Of a DNA stretch of 64,000 bases, positions 27,040 through 35,451 are shown piece by piece (the first letter of the stretch is position 1; each line of letters starts with the position of its first letter). Under the pieces are notes generated by a model that ran no database searches, was not told where the DNA came from, and was given only the letters and a program-made list of their open reading frames with translations. Both the position numbers and the translations under genes were made by a program. The stretch comes from Shewanella surugensis. Lineage in GTDB: Bacteria > Pseudomonadota > Gammaproteobacteria > Enterobacterales > Shewanellaceae. Where the stretch lies: NCBI RefSeq assembly GCF_023284005.1, contig NZ_JAKIKS010000009.1:1-64000 (forward strand), written 5' to 3'.

Positions 27040-28287
27040 ATGAGTGACAATGCGCTTACCCATAAAATCATTGCGCAGCAAACAAAGTTGCAGCAGGCTG
27101 ATTTATTGCGAAAAAGGCAGCCTGTTCATTTGACTGACGGTGCTAACTTAGCCTCGAAGCAGCAGCACTTTGTTAATTTCGCCAGTAATGATTATCTTGG
27201 CTTGTCTCGTGATCCTGCGATTGCAGCGGCATTACATCGAGGAGCACTGAAATATGGGGCGGGCAGCACCGCTTCACCTTTAGTGACAGGTTATAGTCCA
27301 GCGCATACCCAACTTGAACAACGCTTATGTGAGCTGACAGGACAAGAAGCTGCCATATTATTTTGTTCAGGCTTTAGTGCCAATAGCGCCTTGATGAAAA
27401 CCTTGTTTAATGCCTCTGATAAGGTGATTGCCGATAAGCTTATCCATGCCTCTATCATTGATGGATTACGTGATAGTGGTGCGCAATTCAAGCGATTTCA
27501 TCATAATAATATTGAGAGTGTGAAGACGCATTTAGCGCAATTCTCGCCTTGTGCGGTATTAACGGAAAGCGTGTTTAGTATGGATGGGACGCAAGCGCCT
27601 TTAGCTGAATTATCGGCCTTATGCCAGCAATATGGTGCTTGGTTAATCGTCGATGATGCGCATGGTTTTGGTTTATTAGGCCATCGAGGATTAGGGGCAA
27701 CACAAGTGCAGAGTCCTGAGATGACATCAGCATCGCTGCAACATTTTGGTTTACTTGGACAGCAAGGATTAGGTTCAACTCAAGTGAAACTAGACAGTGC
27801 ATTACCGATCGATGCTCAGGTGATCACGTTTGGTAAAGCCATGGGATGCCAAGGTGCGGCAATTTTAGGCAGCCAAGCGTTAGTTGATTTTTTAGTCGCA
27901 AATGCACGCCATTATATTTATTCCACCGCATTGTCACCTGCCAATGCGATGGCGGCTTTGGCATCACTTGAATGCATTGTGCTGGCAGACAATAAACGCC
28001 AGCGCTTACACAATAATATTACGCTATTTAGACGCTTGTGCGAGCAAGAAGGCATAGTGTTAACGAACTCTATCACCGCGATTCAACCTATTATTATTGG
28101 TGAGCAGCAACGCATGTTGCAAGTTGCTGATATACTGAAAAATAAAGGCTTTTGGGTTGGGGCAATCAGACCGCCAACGGTGCCCAAAGGCAGTGCACGT
28201 TTACGTATTACTCTCAATGCGAGTCATCAATCAGCAGATATTCAAGCACTCGTTGACAGTTTATCTTTAGCCTTACAGGCTCATTAA
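27040..28287 (+). CDS. bioF: 8-amino-7-oxononanoate synthase with internal duplication
   Basis: 415 residues, about 30 longer than typical BioF (E. coli 384). Motifs are intact: FASNDYLGLS near residue 45, GAGSTASPLVTGYSPAHTQLE, the PLP-binding DDAHGFG Asp, and VITFGKAMGCQGAA with the PLP Lys. Between them the segment FGLLGHRGLGATQVQ recurs 26 residues later as FGLLGQQGLGSTQVK, an imperfect tandem duplication that accounts for the extra length. The frame is intact. BioF condenses pimeloyl-thioester with L-alanine to make KAPA. Lies 42 bases after bioB. Confidence 0.94.
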   Translation: MSDNALTHKIIAQQTKLQQADLLRKRQPVHLTDGANLASKQQHFVNFASNDYLGLSRDPAIAAALHRGALKYGAGSTASPLVTGYSPAHTQLEQRLCELTGQEAAILFCSGFSANSALMKTLFNASDKVIADKLIHASIIDGLRDSGAQFKRFHHNNIESVKTHLAQFSPCAVLTESVFSMDGTQAPLAELSALCQQYGAWLIVDDAHGFGLLGHRGLGATQVQSPEMTSASLQHFGLLGQQGLGSTQVKLDSALPIDAQVITFGKAMGCQGAAILGSQALVDFLVANARHYIYSTALSPANAMAALASLECIVLADNKRQRLHNNITLFRRLCEQEGIVLTNSITAIQPIIIGEQQRMLQVADILKNKGFWVGAIRPPTVPKGSARLRITLNASHQSADIQALVDSLSLALQAH

Positions 28288-28446
28288 TACAGCGATCACG
28301 GGATAGTCATTCGTATAGTTGACAAATGAAAGTGGCAACGAGCTAAGTCAGGTATGGGCCAATAAACCTGTTTCGATAACTTAGGTTGAAATAATAACAA
28401 CACAAATGAACAATAAAATCTTATTACAGTGAGTGTGATAGTGAAC

Positions 28447-29298
28447 ATGACCGCGATATTAAATAAATTTTCAACATCACTCAATAAACACATTATTGCG
28501 AAATTGAATGGACAGACATTGGCGGCTGGTATGACTGAGTCAGATGTGGCTCAACTCATTGCTAAGGATTTTTCTGCGGCTGCAATGGGCTATCATGAGC
28601 ATAATATTTTACAAAAACGCACGGCGATAATGTTATGTCAAACCTTGTCACCCACAGGCACATTATTAGATATCGGTGCGGGTCCTGGGACGGATTTCTC
28701 TGTTTTTTCGAAGGTTAAGCAAGTTGTTACTCTCGATATCGCCAGTGGTATGTTAGCAAAGTTGAAAGAAAACTTTCCTCAATACCAAGCGATTACAGGC
28801 GATGCACAATGTTTACCGCTACAAAATAACAGTATCAATGCGATTTACTCTAATTTAGCCTTGCAATGGTGTCCTCGCTTTAAACAGGCAATGTCTGAAG
28901 CGGCGCGAGTATTAATGCCATCAGGTACTTTGGATATGAGTGTAGTCACAGAAAATAGCTTACCTGAACTTGAACATTTAGGGTTTAAGGTTAATCGCTT
29001 TCAGGCATTTGATGATCTTGTTGCCCATTTTGATGCAAGAGAGTGGCAAATTAAAGAAGCTAAGTTAGTGCCTGTGACAGTGTATTTTGAAGATTTAAAA
29101 AGCTTACTTTACTCTATTAAAGGCGTTGGCGCCTCAGTGTTAATCGATAAACCATTGCGTCCGGTTTTACAATTGAGAGGGCGGCAAGATTGGTTGTCAC
29201 TTAATAAGAAAGCCAACAGCTTAAAACAAGCGCGAGGCATACCCTTGACCTATTACATTGCCATTATTCGCGCTAAAAGAAAGTACAGTTTAGTGTGA
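28447..29298 (+). CDS. bioC: Malonyl-ACP O-methyltransferase BioC
   Basis: About 283 residues from ATG 28447; GTG codons at 28429 and 28441 are possible alternative starts. SAM-binding motif I is LLDIGAGPGTDFS, motif II region VVTLDIASGMLAKL and the acidic ITGDAQCLPLQNNSINAIYSNLALQWC. This matches BioC, which methylates the free carboxyl of malonyl-ACP so it can be extended to pimeloyl-ACP. Located between bioF and bioD as in E. coli and other Shewanella. The region 28288–28446 carries no gene. Confidence 0.9.
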   Translation: MTAILNKFSTSLNKHIIAKLNGQTLAAGMTESDVAQLIAKDFSAAAMGYHEHNILQKRTAIMLCQTLSPTGTLLDIGAGPGTDFSVFSKVKQVVTLDIASGMLAKLKENFPQYQAITGDAQCLPLQNNSINAIYSNLALQWCPRFKQAMSEAARVLMPSGTLDMSVVTENSLPELEHLGFKVNRFQAFDDLVAHFDAREWQIKEAKLVPVTVYFEDLKSLLYSIKGVGASVLIDKPLRPVLQLRGRQDWLSLNKKANSLKQARGIPLTYYIAIIRAKRKYSLV

Positions 29299-29335
29299 TC
29301 TTCACTAAGCTAATTGATTAAAGAGATAACAGCGA

Positions 29336-30037
29336 ATGTATTTTGTAACAGGCACAGACACTGATTGTGGCAAAACCTTGGTATCGAGCGCGTTACTGCA
29401 TCAGGCTAAAGGGAGAAGCTTAGGCTTTAAACCCATCGCATCGGGTTGTGAGATGCAGGCTCAAGGATTAAGAAACGCCGATGCGTTAAGTTTACTGGCC
29501 GCCTCGAGTGTTAAATTAGGTGATTTTCTCACCCTAAGCAATGATGGCGTGAGCATGGCGTTAGAATATCAGCACATTAATCCTTATGCATTTGAGCCCG
29601 CCATTGCGCCTCATATTGCAGCGAGTCAAGTGAGTGTGGATATTGAGCCTGAGCTTGTTCTAGAAAATATAATGTTTGCTAAAACCTTATCACTTGATTT
29701 TTGTATTATTGAAGGCGCGGGTGGTTGGCACTTACCTTTGGGAAATCATCATTTTTTATCCAGTGTTGTCAAACAGGCTGAGTTAGCGGTGATCTTGGTG
29801 GTAGGTGTTAAACTTGGTTGTTTGAACCATGCATTACTTACCCAAGAAGCCATACTTAAAGCGGGAATACGGATCGCAGGTTGGGTTGCAAATTGTGTTG
29901 ATCCCGATATGCCTTATGTTGATGATAATCTGATGACCTTGTTAGAAGTTATGAGTGCGCCTTGCTTAGGTATTATTCCTTATTTGAGTGTTCCTAAAGC
30001 CACCGTTGCGACAAAATACCTCGTTTTGCCCCAATAA
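29336..30037 (+). CDS. bioD: Dethiobiotin synthetase
   Basis: 233 residues. The P-loop GTDTDCGKTLVSSALL is close to the GTDTxVGKT consensus, with K-binding GFKPIASGCE and IIEGAGGWHLPL (Walker B-like). It closes the ureido ring of biotin using CO2 and ATP, making dethiobiotin. Last gene of bioBFCD, starting 37 bases after bioC. Confidence 0.94.
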   Translation: MYFVTGTDTDCGKTLVSSALLHQAKGRSLGFKPIASGCEMQAQGLRNADALSLLAASSVKLGDFLTLSNDGVSMALEYQHINPYAFEPAIAPHIAASQVSVDIEPELVLENIMFAKTLSLDFCIIEGAGGWHLPLGNHHFLSSVVKQAELAVILVVGVKLGCLNHALLTQEAILKAGIRIAGWVANCVDPDMPYVDDNLMTLLEVMSAPCLGIIPYLSVPKATVATKYLVLPQ

Positions 30038-30473
30038 CATCATGTTGACGAGCTGATATTCATTTTATGTTGATGTTAAAGAAAGTTTGCAGGTTAGGCC
30101 CCCAATTAAGGAGGGTCATCTCAGTCGGTGTTTTGAGTTGAGGTTAGTTTAAGTGATTGTGATTTTTATCTTATTTTATTCATTTTTAATTTATTTGCTT
30201 TCATCTTTGTTAATCAATATTAATACGATAAGCTTTTCCTTTTAAATTGATTATTACTCATTGACTTTTAATGATTAATTAAGTTTTTTGTGTTTTTATA
30301 TCATTGATTATTCCTTTTTGTTTGCTGTCAATGGGCTCTTTTGCTCTTTTCAAGCCTTGAATTTTAGTTATTAAGACATATTATGTCATAAGGAGGCTTG
30401 TTTAAATGATAATATCTAAGCGAGACTTAAAAGGCGTATCAAAGAAGATAAAGCTATTTATTAAGGAGCAAGT
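30038..30473. other. Intergenic region upstream of htpX
   Basis: AT-rich, with no gene. CTTGAA near 30355 resembles a sigma-32 -35 element but a matching -10 (CCCCAT) is not present, so a heat-shock promoter cannot be claimed. AAGGAG before ATG 30474 is the htpX ribosome site. Confidence 0.4.
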
Positions 30474-31337
30474 ATGAAGCGCATTTTTTTACTCATAGCA
30501 ACAAATATGGCTATCTTGCTAGTGGCATCGATTGTGATGTCAATACTGGGTGTGAATACGTCAAGTATGGGAGGGCTATTGGTCTTTGCCGCTATTTTTG
30601 GTTTTGGTGGGGCATTTCTGAGTTTAGCGATTTCAAAATGGATGGCTAAACGTGCAATGGGCTGTGAAGTGATCACATCACCGCGAGATGATACCGAGCG
30701 TTGGTTAGTGCAAACGGTGGCGCGGCAAGCTGATAAAGTGGGCATTAAAATGCCAGAAGTGGCTATTTATCAATCCCAAGAATTAAATGCATTTGCAACT
30801 GGCCCAAGTAAAGATAATGCCTTAGTGGCCGTGAGCAGTGGGCTGCTTTATAGCATGACACAAGATGAAATTGAAGGTGTGCTGGCCCATGAAATCAGTC
30901 ATGTTGCCAATGGCGACATGGTGACTTTAACCCTTATTCAAGGCGTCATGAATACCTTTGTCATCTTTGCGGCACGGGTCGTTGCGGGGATCATTAATAA
31001 TTTTGTTGCCAGTAATGATGACGGTGAAGGGTTAGGCATGTTCGCCTATATGGGAGTGGTGTTCGTACTGGATATGCTATTTGGTATTTTAGCTTCCTTT
31101 GTGGTGGCTTATTTTTCACGGATCCGCGAGTTTAAAGCGGATGAGGGGGGGGCTGCACTTGCCGGCAAACATAAAATGATCGCGGCGTTAGAGCGATTAC
31201 GTCAAGGCCCTGAAACCGGAGAAATGCCAGCTCAAATGGCAGCATTTGGTATCAATGGTAAGCGTTCAATTACCGAATTGTTGATGAGCCATCCACCATT
31301 GGAAAAAAGGATTGCAGCGTTGAAAGCGCGTCCATAA
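30474..31337 (+). CDS. htpX: Membrane zinc metalloprotease HtpX
   Basis: 287 residues, equal to the usual length. Two N-terminal transmembrane helices (residues ~4–24 and ~35–55) precede the protease domain with the zinc motif [12 protein letters not shown] (HExxH, residue ~140). Two more helices follow, around 155–180 and 195–215, and the third ligand lies in [14 protein letters not shown]. HtpX degrades misfolded membrane proteins with FtsH. Single gene with its own terminator. Confidence 0.95.
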   Translation: MKRIFLLIATNMAILLVASIVMSILGVNTSSMGGLLVFAAIFGFGGAFLSLAISKWMAKRAMGCEVITSPRDDTERWLVQTVARQADKVGIKMPEVAIYQSQELNAFATGPSKDNALVAVSSGLLYSMTQDEIEGVLAHEISHVANGDMVTLTLIQGVMNTFVIFAARVVAGIINNFVASNDDGEGLGMFAYMGVVFVLDMLFGILASFVVAYFSRIREFKADEGGAALAGKHKMIAALERLRQGPETGEMPAQMAAFGINGKRSITELLMSHPPLEKRIAALKARP

Positions 31338-31358
31338 GGTTCCTCTATCATCTTCTCA

Positions 31359-31386
31359 AAACACCGATTATTATCGGTGTTTTTTT
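31359..31386 (+). terminator. Terminator of htpX
   Basis: ACACCGAT-TATT-ATCGGTGT hairpin followed by seven T, about 25 bases after the htpX stop. Confidence 0.9.
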
Positions 31387-32113
31387 ATGGGTATTATATA
31401 GAGGTTAGATAAAAGTATTAGCGAAAGGTGGAGATTTAGCCCTTAGTAAGTGCCTGATAACTTCACCTCAGGCACTTACACCGTTATTAGTAATGCATTG
31501 TTTTAATTTAACTCTATTTATTGTCACTTATAAGGTAATACAAAAGCACTAGGTTTTTTGTATTTATATCGCTTCGGATAGGTCATCTTTCATACTTGAG
31601 ATTGATGTTGTTATTGAGTTAATAGCTGATAATGAGTTCAAGATTTATTGATTTAATTAAGTATTAGTTGAGACATCTTGTAAATGATAAAAATATATAT
31701 TCTGATTTATTTTTATCCTAACAAAGTTACTTAGTCAATGTTAAGGAAGATGTTGACTATTTTTATTATTAATGAAATATGCTTCAGTACTTCAGATAGG
31801 TCGATATTATGGATGATATTGACTATTTTTATACCCAAGAGAATTTTTACAGTCAATCGATATACTTTTAAAATAAATAAGAATGAAATAACACGTATTG
31901 AGAGAAAGATATTTCATTATTTTTGGTTTTAGATTGTGAATCGACATTCAGTTATATACGTCCTAAAACGGTGGAAATGGCTAATCTGTGCCTGTAAGCA
32001 ATAGAGAATGATGCTATAAATTATAAAGACCATTTATAACGTTTATTTCGGATTCTTATTGTACTCACTTTGAGTTGGCAATATTTAATTTTTAACATAA
32101 GGAAAGTCAACGG
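31387..32113. promoter_or_regulatory. Long regulatory region upstream of the CsgD-like gene
   Basis: No convincing gene. It holds a cluster of TTGACTA half-sites: TAGTCAAT at 31732, GTTGACTA at 31752, ATTGACTA at 31818, and CAGTCAAT at 31850, forming two inverted pairs. A direct repeat TTGACTATTTTTAT occurs twice, 66 bases apart. A truncated dispersed repeat (ATACCCAAGAGAA) lies near 31830. A 64-codon frame at 31738–31932 overlaps these and is probably not real. Such a long, site-rich region is expected for a CsgD-type master regulator. Confidence 0.5.
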
Positions 32114-32749
32114 ATGTTTAAAGTAAAACATTGGATGATCATTTCACGATCAACATTACTGATTGATTTATTGAAAACACGCTGGCCACAAGAGTTTTTA
32201 ATTACTTTAGTGTCCTTGTCTCCTGTAAATAAAGATTACCGATTTGATGACAGTCAACTATCAATTGTTGTGATTGATTTATCCAGTATTGATGTTCAAG
32301 ATGCCTATAAATTACAGCAGCAAATTGATAAATCTCAGCGTGCTATACGAGTTGTCTTTATTCATTTTCCTTTACTAGTTGATGCGCGATTTTTGATTCA
32401 AAAGTCTGTCACGGCAGGTGTGTTTTATAGTGATGCCTCACTGGAAAAAATGGGCACCGGATTAAACGAAATTGTCGCGGGTAAAACAGTGATACCTTTT
32501 GAATTAGAGCAGCCAAGAAAGCCGACTAAAACCTTATCGAACCTAGCAGAAGAACTGACGATTAGAGAGCGTGAAGTTCTCAAAGCTTTGCGTCTAGGCT
32601 TAACCAATATTGATATTGCGGAGCAATTATTTGTGAGTGAAAGCACGGTGAAGACACATCTATATCATTCATTTCGAAAAATAGGTGTTTCTAGTCGAGG
32701 TGAAGCCATTGCTTGGGCGCAAGCGAATTTACATGAGGTTAATCAGTGA
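32114..32749 (+). CDS. CsgD/VpsT-like LuxR-family regulator
   Basis: 211 residues, near CsgD (216). The N-terminal receiver-like half includes VVIDLSS and a GVFYSDASLEKMGTGLNEIV segment that parallels GVFYSMEDQERVVNGLQGVL in CsgD. The C-terminal LuxR helix-turn-helix is LTIREREVLKALRLGLTNIDIAEQLFVSESTVKTHLYHSFRKIGV, with the VSESTVKTHLY recognition helix. CsgD controls curli and cellulose; VpsT controls matrix in Vibrio and binds c-di-GMP. Here it lies between the htpX unit and decaying curli genes, 5 kb from bcs. The W[F/L/M][T/S]R c-di-GMP motif of VpsT is not evident by eye. Confidence 0.82.
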   Translation: MFKVKHWMIISRSTLLIDLLKTRWPQEFLITLVSLSPVNKDYRFDDSQLSIVVIDLSSIDVQDAYKLQQQIDKSQRAIRVVFIHFPLLVDARFLIQKSVTAGVFYSDASLEKMGTGLNEIVAGKTVIPFELEQPRKPTKTLSNLAEELTIREREVLKALRLGLTNIDIAEQLFVSESTVKTHLYHSFRKIGVSSRGEAIAWAQANLHEVNQ

Positions 32750-32828
32750 AAACATGGCAATGTATATGAGTACTCAGCTTTAGGCTTGCTGAGCCGCCTA
32801 GGGTCATGGCTAGTTCATTAAACAGTGA

Positions 32829-33158
32829 AAGTGTACAATAAATCAATATATAAAAGCAGATGTTAGCGGGACAGAGCCGCAAACAGATTTAGATGATGGA
32901 TTGATATTAAACCGATCGATGACGCGATTTGGTCATCGTTTTTATCGTGAGTTTGTGATTGATTATCAAGATATTGGTGGGACAATTATTCATGGTGGAC
33001 TGAGTATTATTGAAAATGCAACAGCCAGAAGTGGCCGTTTAATCACCATTACCCACAATCGTAAAGTGATTTATAAAGTAGTTATTTCACCGGGAAATAG
33101 CAATCTTGATGAACAGGCGGAGCTAGCAGCAAAAAGGGTTGTTCAAATTTTAAAGTAG
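32829..33158 (+). pseudogene. csgE: csgE remnant (curli accessory protein)
   Basis: The open stretch has no ATG in its first 100 bases (it begins only after a stop at 32826) and so no signal peptide can be made, although CsgE must be exported. The body is CsgE-like: RFGHRFYREFVIDYQDIGG, then ENATARSGRLITITHNRKVIYKVVISP, parallel to IGHDFYRAF and [27 protein letters not shown] of CsgE. A TTG at 32901 could start a leaderless fragment. The upstream coding piece is lost or scrambled, so I call it a pseudogene. Confidence 0.75.
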
Positions 33159-33194
33159 CAACAGGCCGGCTGCTATGAGATCTGACTAATAGGC

Positions 33195-33606
33195 AGGATC
33201 GAAGGTGCTGGTGCTCGTTTTTTGGGTATTGGGGCATCGGGTCAGTTTAAAATCGACAGTATTACCGTGAATTTACGTGCTGTTGATATTTGACAGAGTG
33301 ATTATAAAGCAGTGTAACAATAACCAAGATGGTGCTCTCAAAAGAATTATCTGCAAGTGTGTTTAAATTTGTTGATGCGTAGAGTTGCTAGGAAGAGAGC
33401 TTGGGTATACCTCCAACGAGCCTGTGAGTTTTTGTGTATCACCAGCCATAGAAAGTGCGGTAGTTTATATGATTGCTGACGGGATCTGGAAAAGAGCATG
33501 GAATTTAGCCGATCCTCAAACAGGAGTAACCAATTCGATTTTACAAAAGTATTGGTTAGAGGCACATGACGATAAGAGAGTGGTGGAAAGAATTAAGCAG
33601 GAATAA
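33195..33606 (+). pseudogene. csgG: csgG remnant (curli secretion channel, N-terminus deleted)
   Basis: Three frames joined by frameshifts match the C-terminal half of CsgG. Piece 1 (33195–33293) reads GAGARFLGIGASGQFKIDSITVNLRAVDI, like CsgG GVGARYFGIGADTQYQLDQIAVNLRVV. Piece 2 (33311–33382) reads SVTITKMVLSKELSASVFKFVDA. Piece 3 (33385–33606) reads ELGYTSNEPVSFCVSPAIESAVVYMIADGI, like CsgG EVGYTSNEPVMLCLMSAIETGVIFLINDGI. The N-terminal half, including the lipoprotein signal, and csgF between csgE and csgG are missing. It ends 15 bases before bcsG on the other strand. Confidence 0.88.
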
Positions 33607-33620
33607 TGTGTGTATATCCC

Positions 33621-35267
33621 TTATTCGCTTGGGTATTCAGTCCAAGTTTGATCATCTAAAGCAATGTAATAGTTATTTTGAATTTCCATCACTGTTGTTG
33701 ATGCGTTTTGGGCGACAATGGGGGTTTCGGGTAAATTTTTCATTAGTGTATTAATATCAATTTCCTGAGATTGATAAAGATTATTTTCTATCAGATTTGA
33801 TACCAGTTTAGCAATGGCCAGATAACTTGAAGGCGAACTTACATGGATGGGGGCCTTTTTAGCTTGCTGCTGATAACCGAATATTTTTAGTCCAACAGGT
33901 ATATTGATGATGGCAGGAGAAGGGATCTCACGCATTCCAGATATTTGAAATTTATCACCCCTAAGGTTGACCCCATGTTCAGGAATGAAAATGACAATCA
34001 CTTTACGTTTCGAAAGCGTTATTGTTTTAAAAAAGTCATAAAAATCGTCAAGTAAGTTGTTGAGTCGCAGTTGATAACTGCTCAAGTCGTCATCATCTGG
34101 AGCGCTGATAATACGATTTCCATCATGCAGTGATATGGTATTGTATAGTGCGGCAATATTCTTGGAAGGGCTGGTATTCCGTTGTGACCACCAAAGATCC
34201 AGTACGTCTCTATCACGAAAAATCATTGAGCCATCAAATGACTTTAAATAAGGCGATAAATTGGTTTTTTCCATTGGGGGGCTGTCTATTCTACCATTCA
34301 CTTTCAGTTTATTTAAAAAACTATCGAAAATCCCATTATGATTGAGGAGTAAATTTTCAGTGAATCCTATTTTTTTTAAATTTTCAAACAAATAACATTC
34401 ATTTGATGATGCATTTTTAAAAAGCTGCTCATGAGTTTCTTGGCCGCAATCAGCTCTGAGTAGGCGAATGAGAGCAGGACCACTATAAGAAGTGGCTGAA
34501 TTAAAATTATCAAAGATAATATCAAAGCTATTCAACAAAGGATGTGATCCCAATCCTGCCATTTTTAAATCATCCCAAGCAAGTGAGCAAACACTTAAAA
34601 AAAGTAAATCAAATGGTGCGTCGATATTTTTATTGTTTGATAAAGAAATGACTTTTTTTGCTTGAGACGTAAAGAAATCAGCTTCAATTTCATTTAAATT
34701 TGCATCATTGATGGTTAAGAAACTTTTTTCTGATGAGGGGCTTAGTGTTATTTCAAGAGGAGCGGTAATGTTTATGTTTTGATTTGTTTGGGTAAGTAGA
34801 GATGAATTGGATAGTAAGGCATTTTTGAGTGGGGTACTAATAAATATAAGCAGTAAAATGGTTAATACAGTCACTTTTATCGTACGTTTTAATAAGTAAT
34901 AACAAACAGATAAAGTAAATATTGACAGCAATAGGTTTAATGATATAAATCGTTTAAATAACGTAAAGAGATAATAGCGATCAAATTGTGATATTTGATT
35001 GAGATTGTTCAATAATCCAGATAAGGGCGGGAGGTAAGAATCATAGTAAAGTAACCAAAGTGCTAAAGGGATCGATATGAAGTTCCTTAAAGAGTGGAGC
35101 CAGTGTCTTCTTATTGGAAACAGCAGTAAAGCCAGAAAAGCAAAGTTTTCAATGGGGTGAAAATCGATAGTACCTCTTAGGTAGAGGAACGCTTTAATGA
35201 TGAAGTAAAGGTTCCACCACCCTAATCCTTTGGGGAGATAATTATTATGTTTCGTTTTTGTTGTCAT
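33621..35267 (-). CDS. bcsG: BcsG cellulose phosphoethanolamine transferase
   Basis: About 548 residues from ATG 35267 (MTTKTKHNN); an ORF extension would overlap bcsF further. Transmembrane helices occupy residues ~1–190, then a periplasmic alkaline-phosphatase-fold domain: SYSGPALIRLLRADCGQE carries the nucleophilic Ser, and PEHGVNLRGDKFQISGMREIPSP the Glu/His metal ligands, matching E. coli BcsG. It decorates cellulose with phosphoethanolamine taken from phosphatidylethanolamine. Final gene of the divergent bcsE-F-G operon, overlapping bcsF. Confidence 0.93.
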   Translation of the reverse strand: MTTKTKHNNYLPKGLGWWNLYFIIKAFLYLRGTIDFHPIENFAFLALLLFPIRRHWLHSLRNFISIPLALWLLYYDSYLPPLSGLLNNLNQISQFDRYYLFTLFKRFISLNLLLSIFTLSVCYYLLKRTIKVTVLTILLLIFISTPLKNALLSNSSLLTQTNQNINITAPLEITLSPSSEKSFLTINDANLNEIEADFFTSQAKKVISLSNNKNIDAPFDLLFLSVCSLAWDDLKMAGLGSHPLLNSFDIIFDNFNSATSYSGPALIRLLRADCGQETHEQLFKNASSNECYLFENLKKIGFTENLLLNHNGIFDSFLNKLKVNGRIDSPPMEKTNLSPYLKSFDGSMIFRDRDVLDLWWSQRNTSPSKNIAALYNTISLHDGNRIISAPDDDDLSSYQLRLNNLLDDFYDFFKTITLSKRKVIVIFIPEHGVNLRGDKFQISGMREIPSPAIINIPVGLKIFGYQQQAKKAPIHVSSPSSYLAIAKLVSNLIENNLYQSQEIDINTLMKNLPETPIVAQNASTTVMEIQNNYYIALDDQTWTEYPSE

Positions 35268-35451
35268 GGGCTCTTTTTTTTCGATAGGATGTATTTGAGT
35301 CAGAAGATACTTCAATAAAATAATGAGGTTTCTTAATGTATTTTTGATAGAGCCTCAATAAGTTAGCTACTATTTTTTGCAGGAAATAACCGAGAATAAG
35401 TCCTGAAAAAAAGCTGATAATAACGGTGAGTGTAAAATCAAATATATTCAT
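35245..35451 (-). CDS. bcsF: BcsF small membrane protein
   Basis: 68 residues, one N-terminal transmembrane helix (residues ~3–24, FTLTVIISFFSGLILGYFL) and a basic cytoplasmic tail. E. coli BcsF is 63 residues, with the same topology. It recruits BcsE to the membrane synthase and lies between bcsE and bcsG. The start overlaps the bcsE stop by one base and its 3' end overlaps bcsG. Confidence 0.85.
   Translation of the reverse strand: MNIFDFTLTVIISFFSGLILGYFLQKIVANLLRLYQKYIKKPHYFIEVSSDSNTSYRKKRAHDNKNET

Noticed and set aside
30340-30400. Sigma-32 promoter for htpX
   Set aside because: CTTGAA is present but a matching CCCCAT-type -10 is not.
31738-31932. 64-codon plus-strand frame as a real gene
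   Set aside because: It has no ribosome site, an odd AT-driven composition, and overlaps the TTGACTA site cluster upstream of the CsgD-like gene.
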